Assembly (NCBI RefSeq): GCF_000428125.1
Contig: NZ_ATZI01000005.1
Span: forward strand, 124,001 to 188,000
Reading direction: 5' to 3'
Length of the DNA: 64,000 nucleotides
DNA from: Bacteroides graminisolvens DSM 19988 = JCM 15093
Lineage (GTDB): Bacteria; Bacteroidota; Bacteroidia; Bacteroidales; Bacteroidaceae
Part shown: positions 9,504 through 17,500 of the stretch, piece by piece
How positions within the stretch are numbered: the stretch's first letter is position 1
How the letters are laid out: the number at the start of each line of letters is the position of its first letter
Translations under genes and position numbers: made by a program
The notes under the pieces: generated by a model
Told to the model about the DNA's origin: nothing
The model's database searches: none
The model's input: the letters and a program-made list of their open reading frames with translations, nothing else

Positions 9504-11126
9504 ATGAAACCTCGTTTACTAATCAGAATAGCCGTTACGGCCTCCATAGTGCTGCTTTGTACAGGGTTTGCCTTGTACTCCTACTTCCGCCTCACTGCTA
9601 TTGAAAAAGGGGGGAAGGTTGATCTGTATACGTTGGTGCCGGCCGATGCCACAGCCGTTTTCGAGACGGATGACATGACGGGCTTCATCGAAGGACTCAA
9701 TGGCATGAGCAGTACCCGCAACGGTGTGCAACCCGGTGTGTCTCCTCTGTTCGCACTGGTGCGTGCCAACTATGCCTCGCTCGACGGTGAAACGGCTCAC
9801 GGACTCAGTGAGGAGATGAACAAGGTCATCATTAGCTTTCACGGGGGCGAGAACGGGGGCGAACAGGTACTCTATTGCCTGCTGAGTCAGACCGACCGCA
9901 ACCTGGTCAACCGCTTCGTGGGTAAGTATGTGTCGGGCCAGTACCCGCCGAAGACAGCTTTGTACCGCGGACATAAAATAAGGATTTATCCGCTTACCGA
10001 CGGCAACTTTCTGGCCGTCTACCTCACCAGTCGCTTCCTGGTTATCAGCTACCAGAAACACCTCATCGAGTCGGTCATCGACACCGAAATATCGGGGCAC
10101 AACCTGCTCGATGAAAAGGGCTTTCGGGGGGTGTACAACGGGAAGAGCAGCAACCGTCCGGCTAAACTTTACGTGCGCATGCTGCCCACTTCCATGGGGA
10201 ATCTGGCCGACAGTCGCCGTCCTTCTGCCTTGCTGAGCGGGTGGGTAGGGCTCGATTTTGCTTTCAACAGCGAGTCGCTCTTCTTGTCGGGCAATACTGC
10301 AGTGGCGGATACGGCTTTCACCTTCCTGCACACCCTGCGCACACAGCAGGCAGTCGACAGTTTTCCCGGTGCTTTCCTGCCGGCATCTACCTTCATGTTC
10401 AGTCGCCGTTCCATCTCCGACCTCCCGGCGCTGCATCGTTATTCGTCGGGGTGGGACTTCCGGGGCGACAGCTCCGTATCCTACGTGCAGCAGCGTGACG
10501 ATGAGTTGTTCGGCTACCTCAGTCAGTACGCCGGCAAAGCGCTCACCACAGCTCTTTTCCACGCTCCCGATACCTTGGCCGATCCGTGTGCGGTCATGGC
10601 CATACCCATCAACGACATGGCCCCTGCACAGCAAAGCTTCCGCGAGTGGATTACCTCGTTGCCGGCAGATACCCTCGGTCAGCTGCTACCAAGTCGGATG
10701 TACCTCCGTGTGCAACAACAAAATGTGGTATGCTGGCGCTTGCCGCGCACCACACTCTTTGCCCGGTTTACCGGCATCACCCGTCCCGGATTAAACCCCG
10801 TTGTCTGCTTCTATGACAACCGCATGTTCTGGGCACCCGATGTCAGGAGCCTTTCCGCCTACATTGAATTCATGCTCAGGAAAGAAGTTCTCCGGGGAAA
10901 AACAGCCTACGAAGAGGCAGTGTCGGGCATGGCACCCTCTTATCAGTACATGCTCATGGCCGATCTGGCCGATGTGTTCCGCCAACCGGCTGCCTACGTG
11001 CGCACCCTGCCGTCGTTCTTTTTCAAGCATGCCGACTACTTCTCGCACTTCGTGCTCTCGGTTCAGTTTACCTGTGCCGACGGAGAAGTGGAACCACACC
11101 TCGCCTTACTCTACAAAGGCGGTTAG
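9504..11126 (+). CDS. Hypothetical membrane-anchored protein (DUF3352-like)
   Basis: A 540-aa protein with one N-terminal membrane helix (about residues 7-28) and a long, presumably periplasmic domain. The start of that domain, LVPADATAVFETDD, resembles the opening of DUF3352-type proteins, but the rest is not recognised. No catalytic motif or repeats are evident. It has its own -7 element and is followed by a bidirectional terminator, so it seems to be a single-gene unit. Function unknown; the family name is tentative. Confidence 0.6.
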   Translation: MKPRLLIRIAVTASIVLLCTGFALYSYFRLTAIEKGGKVDLYTLVPADATAVFETDDMTGFIEGLNGMSSTRNGVQPGVSPLFALVRANYASLDGETAHGLSEEMNKVIISFHGGENGGEQVLYCLLSQTDRNLVNRFVGKYVSGQYPPKTALYRGHKIRIYPLTDGNFLAVYLTSRFLVISYQKHLIESVIDTEISGHNLLDEKGFRGVYNGKSSNRPAKLYVRMLPTSMGNLADSRRPSALLSGWVGLDFAFNSESLFLSGNTAVADTAFTFLHTLRTQQAVDSFPGAFLPASTFMFSRRSISDLPALHRYSSGWDFRGDSSVSYVQQRDDELFGYLSQYAGKALTTALFHAPDTLADPCAVMAIPINDMAPAQQSFREWITSLPADTLGQLLPSRMYLRVQQQNVVCWRLPRTTLFARFTGITRPGLNPVVCFYDNRMFWAPDVRSLSAYIEFMLRKEVLRGKTAYEEAVSGMAPSYQYMLMADLADVFRQPAAYVRTLPSFFFKHADYFSHFVLSVQFTCADGEVEPHLALLYKGG

Positions 11127-11157
11127 CATTGTTGAATAATTCCGGTACGTACCAAGC

Positions 11158-11197
11158 AAAAGAGCAGGGACTCTTGTGCTGAATCCCTGCTCTTTTG
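11158..11197. terminator. Bidirectional terminator
   Basis: AAAAGAGCAGGGA (11158-11170) pairs with TCCCTGCTCTTTT after a 13-base loop. It lies between the convergent 9504 and DUF3127 genes, with A and T tracts on opposite sides. Confidence 0.88.
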
Positions 11198-11220
11198 TTC
11201 AAATAAATAACCTTTGGCTT

Positions 11221-11592
11221 TTAGAAAGGAAGATCGTCCTTGGTGTCGCCTGAAATAAAGTCGGGCATAGCCGAAGGGGGAGGAGGAGGCAACGGAGAAC
11301 CTACTTGCTGGGGTGCTCCGGCAGCAACACGTTCCACTTTCCATGCACGAATACTGTTAAACCATCTGTCTTGCCATTGGCGGGCATCAATGTCGAATGA
11401 CACGGTCAGCTCTTCGCCTAACTGTATGGCAAACTGATCGATTTTTTCAGCTCCAAAAACCTCAAAACACATCTTCTTCGGATATTGATCATGGTTTTCA
11501 ATCACATATTCCTGCGACTTCCATTCGTTTCCTACTTTAGAGACTCCACCTTTGGGCGCGAGTACGGCAATTATTTTTCCTGTAAAATCCAT
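11221..11592 (-). CDS. DUF3127 protein with SSB-like acidic C-terminal tip
   Basis: A 123-aa Bacteroidota protein. Residues 1-85 look like a small beta-rich (OB-like) domain starting MDFTGKIIAVL. A proline-rich linker with six consecutive prolines follows, then an acidic tip ending DTKDDLPF. That layout is shared with single-stranded DNA-binding protein, whose DDDIPF tail recruits replication and repair proteins. It is divergent from dnaN. The DUF3127 assignment is recognised; a role as an auxiliary SSB is inference from the tail and the neighbours. Confidence 0.78.
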   Translation of the reverse strand: MDFTGKIIAVLAPKGGVSKVGNEWKSQEYVIENHDQYPKKMCFEVFGAEKIDQFAIQLGEELTVSFDIDARQWQDRWFNSIRAWKVERVAAGAPQQVGSPLPPPPPSAMPDFISGDTKDDLPF

Positions 11593-11673
11593 TGTAATTT
11601 TTTCTATTTTGCCGGCGAAGTTAATACTTTCTGTTTAACAAAACCAATGGTTGCTGTTTTTTCTCATAGTTTT

Positions 11674-11704
11674 TTTGTACTCCCGCAATCTTTTGCTAAC
11701 TTTG
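11674..11704 (+). promoter_or_regulatory. dnaN promoter
   Basis: TTTG at 11674-11677 and TAACTTTG at 11697-11704 match the Bacteroides -33 and -7 boxes exactly, with the preferred 19-base spacing. Transcription should start near 11710, giving a leader of about 80 bases. Confidence 0.8.
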
Positions 11705-11717
11705 TAGAATACAAGCC

Positions 11718-11743
11718 CCTCCCTGATAATGGAGGCGTTTTTC
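11718..11743 (+). promoter_or_regulatory. Short GC-rich hairpin with T run in the dnaN leader
   Basis: CCTCC (11718-11722) pairs with GGAGG (11731-11735) over an 8-base loop and is followed by CG and five T. It lies just after the predicted start site and could act as a weak attenuator. The stem is only five pairs. Confidence 0.35.
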
Positions 11744-11788
11744 AGGCAAAACTTTAAATAAAAAAATAAAAACTCTAAAAAGAAATAT

Positions 11789-12913
11789 ATGAAATTTATC
11801 GTTTCAAGTACTGCGTTATCCAGCCATTTACAGGCCATCAGCCGCGTGATAAATTCAAAAAACGCGCTGCCCATTCTTGATTGTTTTCTGTTCCGGCTTG
11901 AAGACGGAACATTGTCCGTTACCGTATCCGATGGCGAAACAACCATGGATACCACCATCGAGGTCAATGAAAGCGATGCGGACGGCTCTTTTGCCGTTAC
12001 TGCGAAGACCTTGCTCGATGCGTTGAAGGAACTGCCCGAACAACCGCTTACGTTCCAGGTCAACACAGATACTTTCGAGATCCTGATTCAGTACACCAAC
12101 GGTAAATACAGCCTTATGGGCCAAAATGCCGATGAATATCCGCGCACGGTGGCTCTGGCCGACAATGCTGTTCGGGTAGACATTGCCGCTTCGGTTATGC
12201 TGGGTGGTATCAACCGCACCCTGTTCGCCACGGCAGATGATGAACTCCGTCCCGTGATGAATGGTATCTACTTCGATATCACCACGGAAGACATCACCAT
12301 GGTGGCGTCCGACGGGCACAAGCTCGTACGCTGCAAAACACTTGCTGCCAAAGGCAACGAGCGTGCTGCATTCATCCTGCCTAAGAAACCGGCCAACCTG
12401 CTTAAGAACCTGCTTCCCCGCGAGGCACAAAACGTAGTGATCGAGTTCGACGAGCGCAACGCTGTCTTCACACTGGAACACTACCGCATGGTATGCCGTC
12501 TCATCGAAGGCCGTTATCCCAACTACAACTCGGTGATTCCGCAGAACAACCCGCATAAAATTACGGTCGACCGTGCACAGCTGCTCGGCGCCCTTCGTCG
12601 TGTGTCCATCTTCTCTAACCAGGCCAGTAGTCTGATTAAGCTTCGCGTGCAAGAGAACCTCGTGGTTATCTCGGCACAAGACATCGACTTCTCTACCTCT
12701 GCGGAAGAGAGCCAGGTATGCCAGTATGCAGGCAGTCCCATGAGCATCGGCTTTAAATCAACGTTCCTCATCGACATCCTCAACAACATCTCGGCAAACG
12801 AGGTGGTGGTAGAGTTGGCCGATCCTTCGCGCGCCGGCGTTATCATTCCGGTTGAGCAGGCCGAGAACGAAGATTTGCTCATGCTGCTCATGCCTATGAT
12901 GCTGAACGATTAA
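11789..12913 (+). CDS. dnaN: DNA polymerase III subunit beta (sliding clamp)
   Basis: A 374-aa beta clamp with the three-fold repeated clamp domains; two copies form the ring that tethers replicative polymerase to DNA. The start MKFIVSSTALSSHLQAI and the C-terminal LLMLLMPMM end match the family, in which the last residues form part of the pocket for clamp-binding motifs. Internal marks include ADDELRPVMNGIYFD and ASDGHKLVR. It has a consensus promoter, and a hairpin separates it from the exonuclease gene. Here dnaN is with repair and cofactor genes rather than next to dnaA. Confidence 0.96.
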   Translation: MKFIVSSTALSSHLQAISRVINSKNALPILDCFLFRLEDGTLSVTVSDGETTMDTTIEVNESDADGSFAVTAKTLLDALKELPEQPLTFQVNTDTFEILIQYTNGKYSLMGQNADEYPRTVALADNAVRVDIAASVMLGGINRTLFATADDELRPVMNGIYFDITTEDITMVASDGHKLVRCKTLAAKGNERAAFILPKKPANLLKNLLPREAQNVVIEFDERNAVFTLEHYRMVCRLIEGRYPNYNSVIPQNNPHKITVDRAQLLGALRRVSIFSNQASSLIKLRVQENLVVISAQDIDFSTSAEESQVCQYAGSPMSIGFKSTFLIDILNNISANEVVVELADPSRAGVIIPVEQAENEDLLMLLMPMMLND

Positions 12914-12925
12914 ACAAACCCCTGC

Positions 12926-12977
12926 AAACAGCCGGCTCTTTTGTTGTCCTCGTATGACAAAGGCCGGTTTTGTTTTG
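12926..12977 (+). terminator. Possible large-loop terminator after dnaN
   Basis: AAACAGCCGG (12927-12936) can pair with CCGGTTTTGTTT (12964-12975) around a long loop that has its own partial pairing, with a T-rich 3' arm. The unusually long loop lowers confidence. Read-through into the exonuclease gene is plausible. Confidence 0.45.
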
Positions 12978-12993
12978 CTGAAACACATCCTTC

Positions 12994-13764
12994 ATGAAAT
13001 TAAATTTAAAGAATCCCATTGTCTTTTTTGATCTGGAAACAACAGGAGTGAACATCAATACAGATCGCATCGTTGAAATCTGTTACCTCAAAGTACATCC
13101 CAACGGAAACGAAGAATCCAAAACCCTTCGCATCAACCCCGAAATGCACATCCCCGAAGAGTCGTCAGCCATTCACGGTATTTACGATGCCGATGTGGCC
13201 GACTGTCCCACGTTCCGCATGGTGGCCAAGAACATCGCCCGTGACATTGAGGGATGCGACCTGGCCGGATTCAACTCCAACCGTTTCGATATCCCTTTGC
13301 TGGCAGAAGAGTTCCTTCGTGCCGACGTCGATATCGACATGACCAAACGCAAGTTTATCGATGTGCAGGTCATCTTCCACAAGATGGAACAACGCACCCT
13401 TTCGGCTGCCTATAAGTTCTACTGCGGACGCACGCTCGAAGATGCGCACACCGCCGAGGCCGATACCCGTGCCACGTATGAAGTGCTTATGTCGCAGCTC
13501 GACCGGTATCCGGAACTGCAGAACGACATGGCTTTCCTGGCCGAAATATCCAGCTACAACCGCAACGTCGATTTCGCCGGTCGCATGGTCTATGATGACA
13601 AAGGGGTAGAGGTTTTCAACTTCGGCAAGTACAAAGGCGAGTCTGTTTCCGAGGTTCTGAAAAGAGACCCGGGCTATTACAGCTGGATTCTCAACAGTGA
13701 TTTTACGCTTAACACCAAGGCGATGCTTACCAAGATCAGACTTCGTGAGCTTACCGCCAGATAG
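12994..13764 (+). CDS. DEDDh 3'-5' exonuclease (DnaQ-like) with C-terminal DUF3820-like domain
   Basis: A 256-aa protein. Residues 1-165 form an RNase-T/DnaQ exonuclease: D13 and E15 in FFDLETTG, IHGI, NSNRFD with the third acid, and HTAEADTRATYE with the catalytic His and last Asp. After a short linker, residues about 205-250 (FGKYKGESVSEVL, YYSWIL) resemble the small DUF3820-type domain often fused to such nucleases in Bacteroidota. It lies between dnaN and coaBC. It could serve as a proofreading or repair exonuclease; whether it binds polymerase is not visible. Confidence 0.85.
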   Translation: MKLNLKNPIVFFDLETTGVNINTDRIVEICYLKVHPNGNEESKTLRINPEMHIPEESSAIHGIYDADVADCPTFRMVAKNIARDIEGCDLAGFNSNRFDIPLLAEEFLRADVDIDMTKRKFIDVQVIFHKMEQRTLSAAYKFYCGRTLEDAHTAEADTRATYEVLMSQLDRYPELQNDMAFLAEISSYNRNVDFAGRMVYDDKGVEVFNFGKYKGESVSEVLKRDPGYYSWILNSDFTLNTKAMLTKIRLRELTAR

Positions 13765-13781
13765 TAACCAAATACATCGAG

Positions 13782-15041
13782 ATGAACTCTTTACAAGGAA
13801 AAAAAATAGTGCTGGGCATCACCGGCAGCATTGCAGCTTATAAAGCCTGCTACATCATCCGTGCACTGATCAAGCGCGGTGCCGAGGTGCAGGTTGTTAT
13901 CACTCCGGCAGGAAAAGAATTTATCACACCCATCACCCTGTCGGCTCTCACCAGCAAACCGGTTATCAGTGAATTCTTTGCACAGCGAGACGGTACGTGG
14001 AACAGCCACGTCGACCTCGGCCTGTGGGCAGATGCCATGCTCATCGCACCGGCTACCGCCGCCACCATTGGTAAAATGGCGCACGGCATAGCCGATAACA
14101 TGCTCATCACCACCTACCTGTCGGCCAAGGCACCCGTGTTCGTGGCACCTGCCATGGACCTCGACATGTTTGCCCATCCTTCCACGCAGCAAAACCTGAA
14201 CATTCTCCGCTCGTATGGCAACCACATCATCGAACCGGGAACGGGCGAGCTGGCCAGCCACCTGGTGGGGAAGGGGCGCATGGAAGAACCCGACAACATC
14301 GTGGCAGTGCTCGAGGCATACTTTGCCAACGGCGCCGTGCCAACTTCTTCGGCAGAGACTACCGGTGCAGCCAACGCTTCGCTGGCTAAAAAAAAAATAA
14401 TGATCACGGCGGGGCCCACGTATGAAAAGATTGACCCCGTGCGCTTTGTAGGCAATTACTCTTCCGGAAAGATGGGCTTCGCCCTGGCCGAGGAATGTGC
14501 CCGTCGCGGAGCGGAGGTCACACTCATCGCCGGACCGGTGCAGCTGTCGCTCAACCACCCCGGTATTCGCCGCATCAATGTGGAGTCGGCCGAGGAGATG
14601 TGCCGCGAAGCACAAGCCGCTTTCCCCGCTTCTGATGCCGCCATTCTCTGTGCTGCCGTGGCCGATTTTACACCCGTCACCACTGCCACGCAGAAAATCA
14701 AGCGCGAGGGCGACGAGCTGTTGCTTCGCCTCAGGCCCACTACGGACATTGCCGCTTCGCTCGGCGAGGTGAAACAACCGCACCAGGTGCTGGTTGGCTT
14801 CGCACTCGAAACCCATGACGGCGAACAGCATGCCCAGAGCAAGCTGCAACGCAAGAACTTTGATTTCATCGTGCTTAACTCGCTCACCGATGAGGGAGCG
14901 GGTTTCCGTCACGATACCAATAAAATAACCCTGATCGACCGCACAGGCGGCACCGCCTATCCGCTCAAACAAAAGAGCGAGGTGGCAGCCGATATTGTCG
15001 ACCGCCTGGCGGAGTGTATTTCAAACTCAACCAATGCCTAA
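13782..15041 (+). CDS. coaBC: Bifunctional phosphopantothenoylcysteine decarboxylase / phosphopantothenate-cysteine ligase
   Basis: A 419-aa two-domain enzyme of CoA synthesis. The N-terminal CoaC flavoprotein half (about 1-190) has GITGSIAAYK, the catalytic His in NSHVDLG, APATAATIGKMAHGIADN and the APAMDLDMF substrate clamp. The C-terminal CoaB half starts at about residue 207 with MITAGPTYEKIDPVRF and has NYSSGKMG. The linker is encoded by an A10 tract (14388-14397); loss of one A gives an immediate TAA TGA, and the CoaB half begins with an in-frame ATG at 14400. recN follows after six bases. Confidence 0.95.
   Translation: MNSLQGKKIVLGITGSIAAYKACYIIRALIKRGAEVQVVITPAGKEFITPITLSALTSKPVISEFFAQRDGTWNSHVDLGLWADAMLIAPATAATIGKMAHGIADNMLITTYLSAKAPVFVAPAMDLDMFAHPSTQQNLNILRSYGNHIIEPGTGELASHLVGKGRMEEPDNIVAVLEAYFANGAVPTSSAETTGAANASLAKKKIMITAGPTYEKIDPVRFVGNYSSGKMGFALAEECARRGAEVTLIAGPVQLSLNHPGIRRINVESAEEMCREAQAAFPASDAAILCAAVADFTPVTTATQKIKREGDELLLRLRPTTDIAASLGEVKQPHQVLVGFALETHDGEQHAQSKLQRKNFDFIVLNSLTDEGAGFRHDTNKITLIDRTGGTAYPLKQKSEVAADIVDRLAECISNSTNA
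14388..14402 (+). repeat. A10 homopolymer between CoaC and CoaB, next to an in-frame ATG
   Basis: Ten consecutive A at 14388-14397 encode the Lys-Lys-Lys-Ile linker, followed by ATG at 14400-14402 in the coaBC frame. With nine A the frame would read TAA TGA at once. Such tracts are known sites of transcriptional slippage. Confidence 0.8.
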
Positions 15042-15047
15042 CCAGCC

Positions 15048-16736
15048 ATGTTACAATCGCTATTCATACAGAACTACGCATTGATTGAAAAGCTCGACAT
15101 CCGTTTCATGTCAGGCTTTTCCGTGATTACCGGCGAAACCGGTGCCGGAAAATCCATCATACTCGGAGCCATCGGCTTGCTGCTCGGACAACGGGCGGAT
15201 GTGAAGTCGCTCCGCACCGGAGCTTCCAAATGCATCATCGAGGCACGTTTCGACGTCTCGGCCTACGGCATGCAACCGTTCTTTGCTCACCATGAACTGG
15301 AGTATGAACCCGAATGCATCCTGCGCCGTGAAGTCTACGCCTCGGGCAAGAGCCGTGCTTTTATCAATGATACGCCGGCCTCCCTGTCGCAAATGAAAGA
15401 ACTGGGCGAACAGCTCATCGACGTGCATTCGCAGCACCAGAACCTGCTGCTCAACCAGGAAGGCTTCCAGCTCAACTTCATCGACATCCTGGCACACAAC
15501 GACCACCTGCTGTCGCAGTACCGCGAGTGTTACCAAGCCTGGAAACAACACACCCGTCGCTTGCAAGAGCTCATCGAACAGGCGGCACAAAGCAAGGCCG
15601 ACGAAGAGTTCGTGCGCTTCCAGCTGCAACAGCTCGATGAGGCAGCCCTGCAGGCCGACGAACAGGAAGAGCTGGAACAGGAAGCCGAAACCCTTTCGCA
15701 CGCCGAGGAAATCAAGGGAGCGCTCTACAAAGCCGAGCAACTCTTGCTGGGCGATGAAGGCGGACTGCTGCCCGCGCTCAAAGAAGGCTACACCTCGCTT
15801 CGCTCGGTGAGCCGTTACCACGCATCGTTGCAGGAACTGGCGCAGCGTGCCGAGAGCAGTTACATCGAACTCAAAGACATTGCGCAGGAGTTGGCCCTGC
15901 AAAACGAGAAGATCGGGTTCAACCCCGTGAGGCTCGACGAGGTCAACACCCGGCTCAACCTCCTTTATACGCTGCAACAAAAACACCGCGTGTCTACCGT
16001 GGGCGAACTCATGGCGCTGGCGGATGAATTCCGCAACCGCCTCACCGGCATTACCTCGCTCGACGAAGAGATAGCCACGCTCACCGAAAGTTGCGAAACG
16101 CTTCGTCAGGAAGTGATCCGACTTGCCGGAGAACTCACCGAAAGCCGCCGTCCCGTAGCCGCTGCGGCAGAGCAGGAGATGGCCTCCCGCCTGGCCCTGC
16201 TCGGCATGCCCAACGTCCGCTTCCGGGTGGAACTGGGTCAGCGCAAAGAAGTAGGTCCGTCGGGACAAGACACCGTCACCTTCCTCTTCTCGGCCAACAA
16301 GAACGGGCAGCTTCAAAACATCACCTCCGTGGCATCGGGAGGTGAAATCGCGCGCGTCATGCTCTCCGTAAAGGCCATGATAGCCGGTGCCGTGCAACTG
16401 CCTACCATTGTGTTCGATGAGATCGATACCGGAGTTTCCGGCGAGATAGCCGACCGCATGGCCGACATCATGCACGAGATGGGCGCTGCCAACCGTCAGG
16501 TCATCAGCATCACCCACCTGCCGCAGATAGCCGCCCGCGGGGCTGCTCATTACAAGGTGTACAAAGAAGACAACGATACCGAAACCAACAGCCACATTCG
16601 CCTGCTCACTGCCGAGGAGCGGGTAGAAGAACTGGCACACATGCTGAGCGGCGCCACCCTGACGGAGGCAGCGCTCAACAACGCACGAGCTTTGCTCCAA
16701 CTGCAACCCACTAAAAACAAGAAAAAGAATGGATGA
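15048..16736 (+). CDS. recN: DNA repair protein RecN
   Basis: A 562-aa SMC-like ATPase for double-strand break repair. Walker A GETGAGKS is at about residues 29-36 in the N-terminal head. A long glutamine- and glutamate-rich coiled coil (about 150-370) follows. The C-terminal head has the signature VASGGEIARVMLS, Walker B TIVFDEIDTGVSG and the ITHLPQIAARG switch, all typical of RecN. It overlaps the next gene by 8 bases and starts 6 bases after coaBC, so these three genes form a tight operon. Confidence 0.95.
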   Translation: MLQSLFIQNYALIEKLDIRFMSGFSVITGETGAGKSIILGAIGLLLGQRADVKSLRTGASKCIIEARFDVSAYGMQPFFAHHELEYEPECILRREVYASGKSRAFINDTPASLSQMKELGEQLIDVHSQHQNLLLNQEGFQLNFIDILAHNDHLLSQYRECYQAWKQHTRRLQELIEQAAQSKADEEFVRFQLQQLDEAALQADEQEELEQEAETLSHAEEIKGALYKAEQLLLGDEGGLLPALKEGYTSLRSVSRYHASLQELAQRAESSYIELKDIAQELALQNEKIGFNPVRLDEVNTRLNLLYTLQQKHRVSTVGELMALADEFRNRLTGITSLDEEIATLTESCETLRQEVIRLAGELTESRRPVAAAAEQEMASRLALLGMPNVRFRVELGQRKEVGPSGQDTVTFLFSANKNGQLQNITSVASGGEIARVMLSVKAMIAGAVQLPTIVFDEIDTGVSGEIADRMADIMHEMGAANRQVISITHLPQIAARGAAHYKVYKEDNDTETNSHIRLLTAEERVEELAHMLSGATLTEAALNNARALLQLQPTKNKKKNG

Positions 16737-17475
16737 TAAAAGTGAAATGATATTCGGTGCCCGCGCCGTTATCGAAGCCATACAGGCAGGAAAAGAGATC
16801 GATAAGATCCTGGTAAAAAAAGACATACAGAGCGACCTTTCCAAGGAGCTTTTCGCAGCCCTCAAAGGCACGCTGATTCCCGTTCAGCGCGTACCGGTTG
16901 AACGCATCAACCGCGTCACCCGCAAGAACCACCAGGGCGTTATCGCCTTCGTTTCTTCCGTGACGTACCAGAAAACCGAACAACTGGTTCCCTTCCTTTA
17001 CGAAGAAGGCAAGAACCCGTTCTTCGTGATGCTCGACGGCATTACCGATGTGCGTAACTTCGGTGCCATAGCCCGTACTTGCGAGTGTGCCGGTGTAGAT
17101 GCCGTCATCATCCCCGCCCGTGGCAGCGTAACGGTCAACGCCGATGCCGTGAAAACCTCCGCCGGAGCCCTTCACACCCTGCCGGTATGCCGGGAACAAA
17201 GCCTGCGCACCACCCTGCAATACCTCAAAGACAGCGGCTTCCGCATTGTGGCAGCCACCGAGAAAGGTGATTACGAGTACTCCAAGGCCGATTACACCGG
17301 TCCGCTGTGCATCATCATGGGAGCCGAAGACACCGGTGTGTCTTACGACCACCTGGCCTTGTGCGACGAATGGGTGAAAATCCCCATGCTGGGCACCATC
17401 GAGTCGCTCAACGTATCCGTTGCCGCCGGCATCCTCATTTACGAGGCCGTCAAGCAACGTCACACTCAGGAATAA
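16729..17475 (+). CDS. rlmB: 23S rRNA 2'-O-methyltransferase, TrmH/RlmB family
   Basis: A 248-aa SPOUT methyltransferase. The N-terminal substrate-binding domain opens with IFGARAVIEAI. The C-terminal knotted SAM domain has the three family motifs: NFGAIARTCECAG, IIMGAEDTGVS and LGTIESLNVSVAAGI. In E. coli RlmB methylates G2251 of 23S rRNA; the exact target here is inferred. It overlaps recN by 8 bases. Confidence 0.9.
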   Translation: MDDKSEMIFGARAVIEAIQAGKEIDKILVKKDIQSDLSKELFAALKGTLIPVQRVPVERINRVTRKNHQGVIAFVSSVTYQKTEQLVPFLYEEGKNPFFVMLDGITDVRNFGAIARTCECAGVDAVIIPARGSVTVNADAVKTSAGALHTLPVCREQSLRTTLQYLKDSGFRIVAATEKGDYEYSKADYTGPLCIIMGAEDTGVSYDHLALCDEWVKIPMLGTIESLNVSVAAGILIYEAVKQRHTQE

Positions 17476-17500
17476 TTAACTAGCTATATTTCCGAAAAAC

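Noticed and set aside
15111..16871. 586-aa open frame antisense to recN
   Set aside because: It is a shadow of a GC-rich gene; the sense strand carries clear RecN motifs. Similar long antisense frames over coaBC (13791-14972) and the 9504 gene (9519-10634) are rejected for the same reason.
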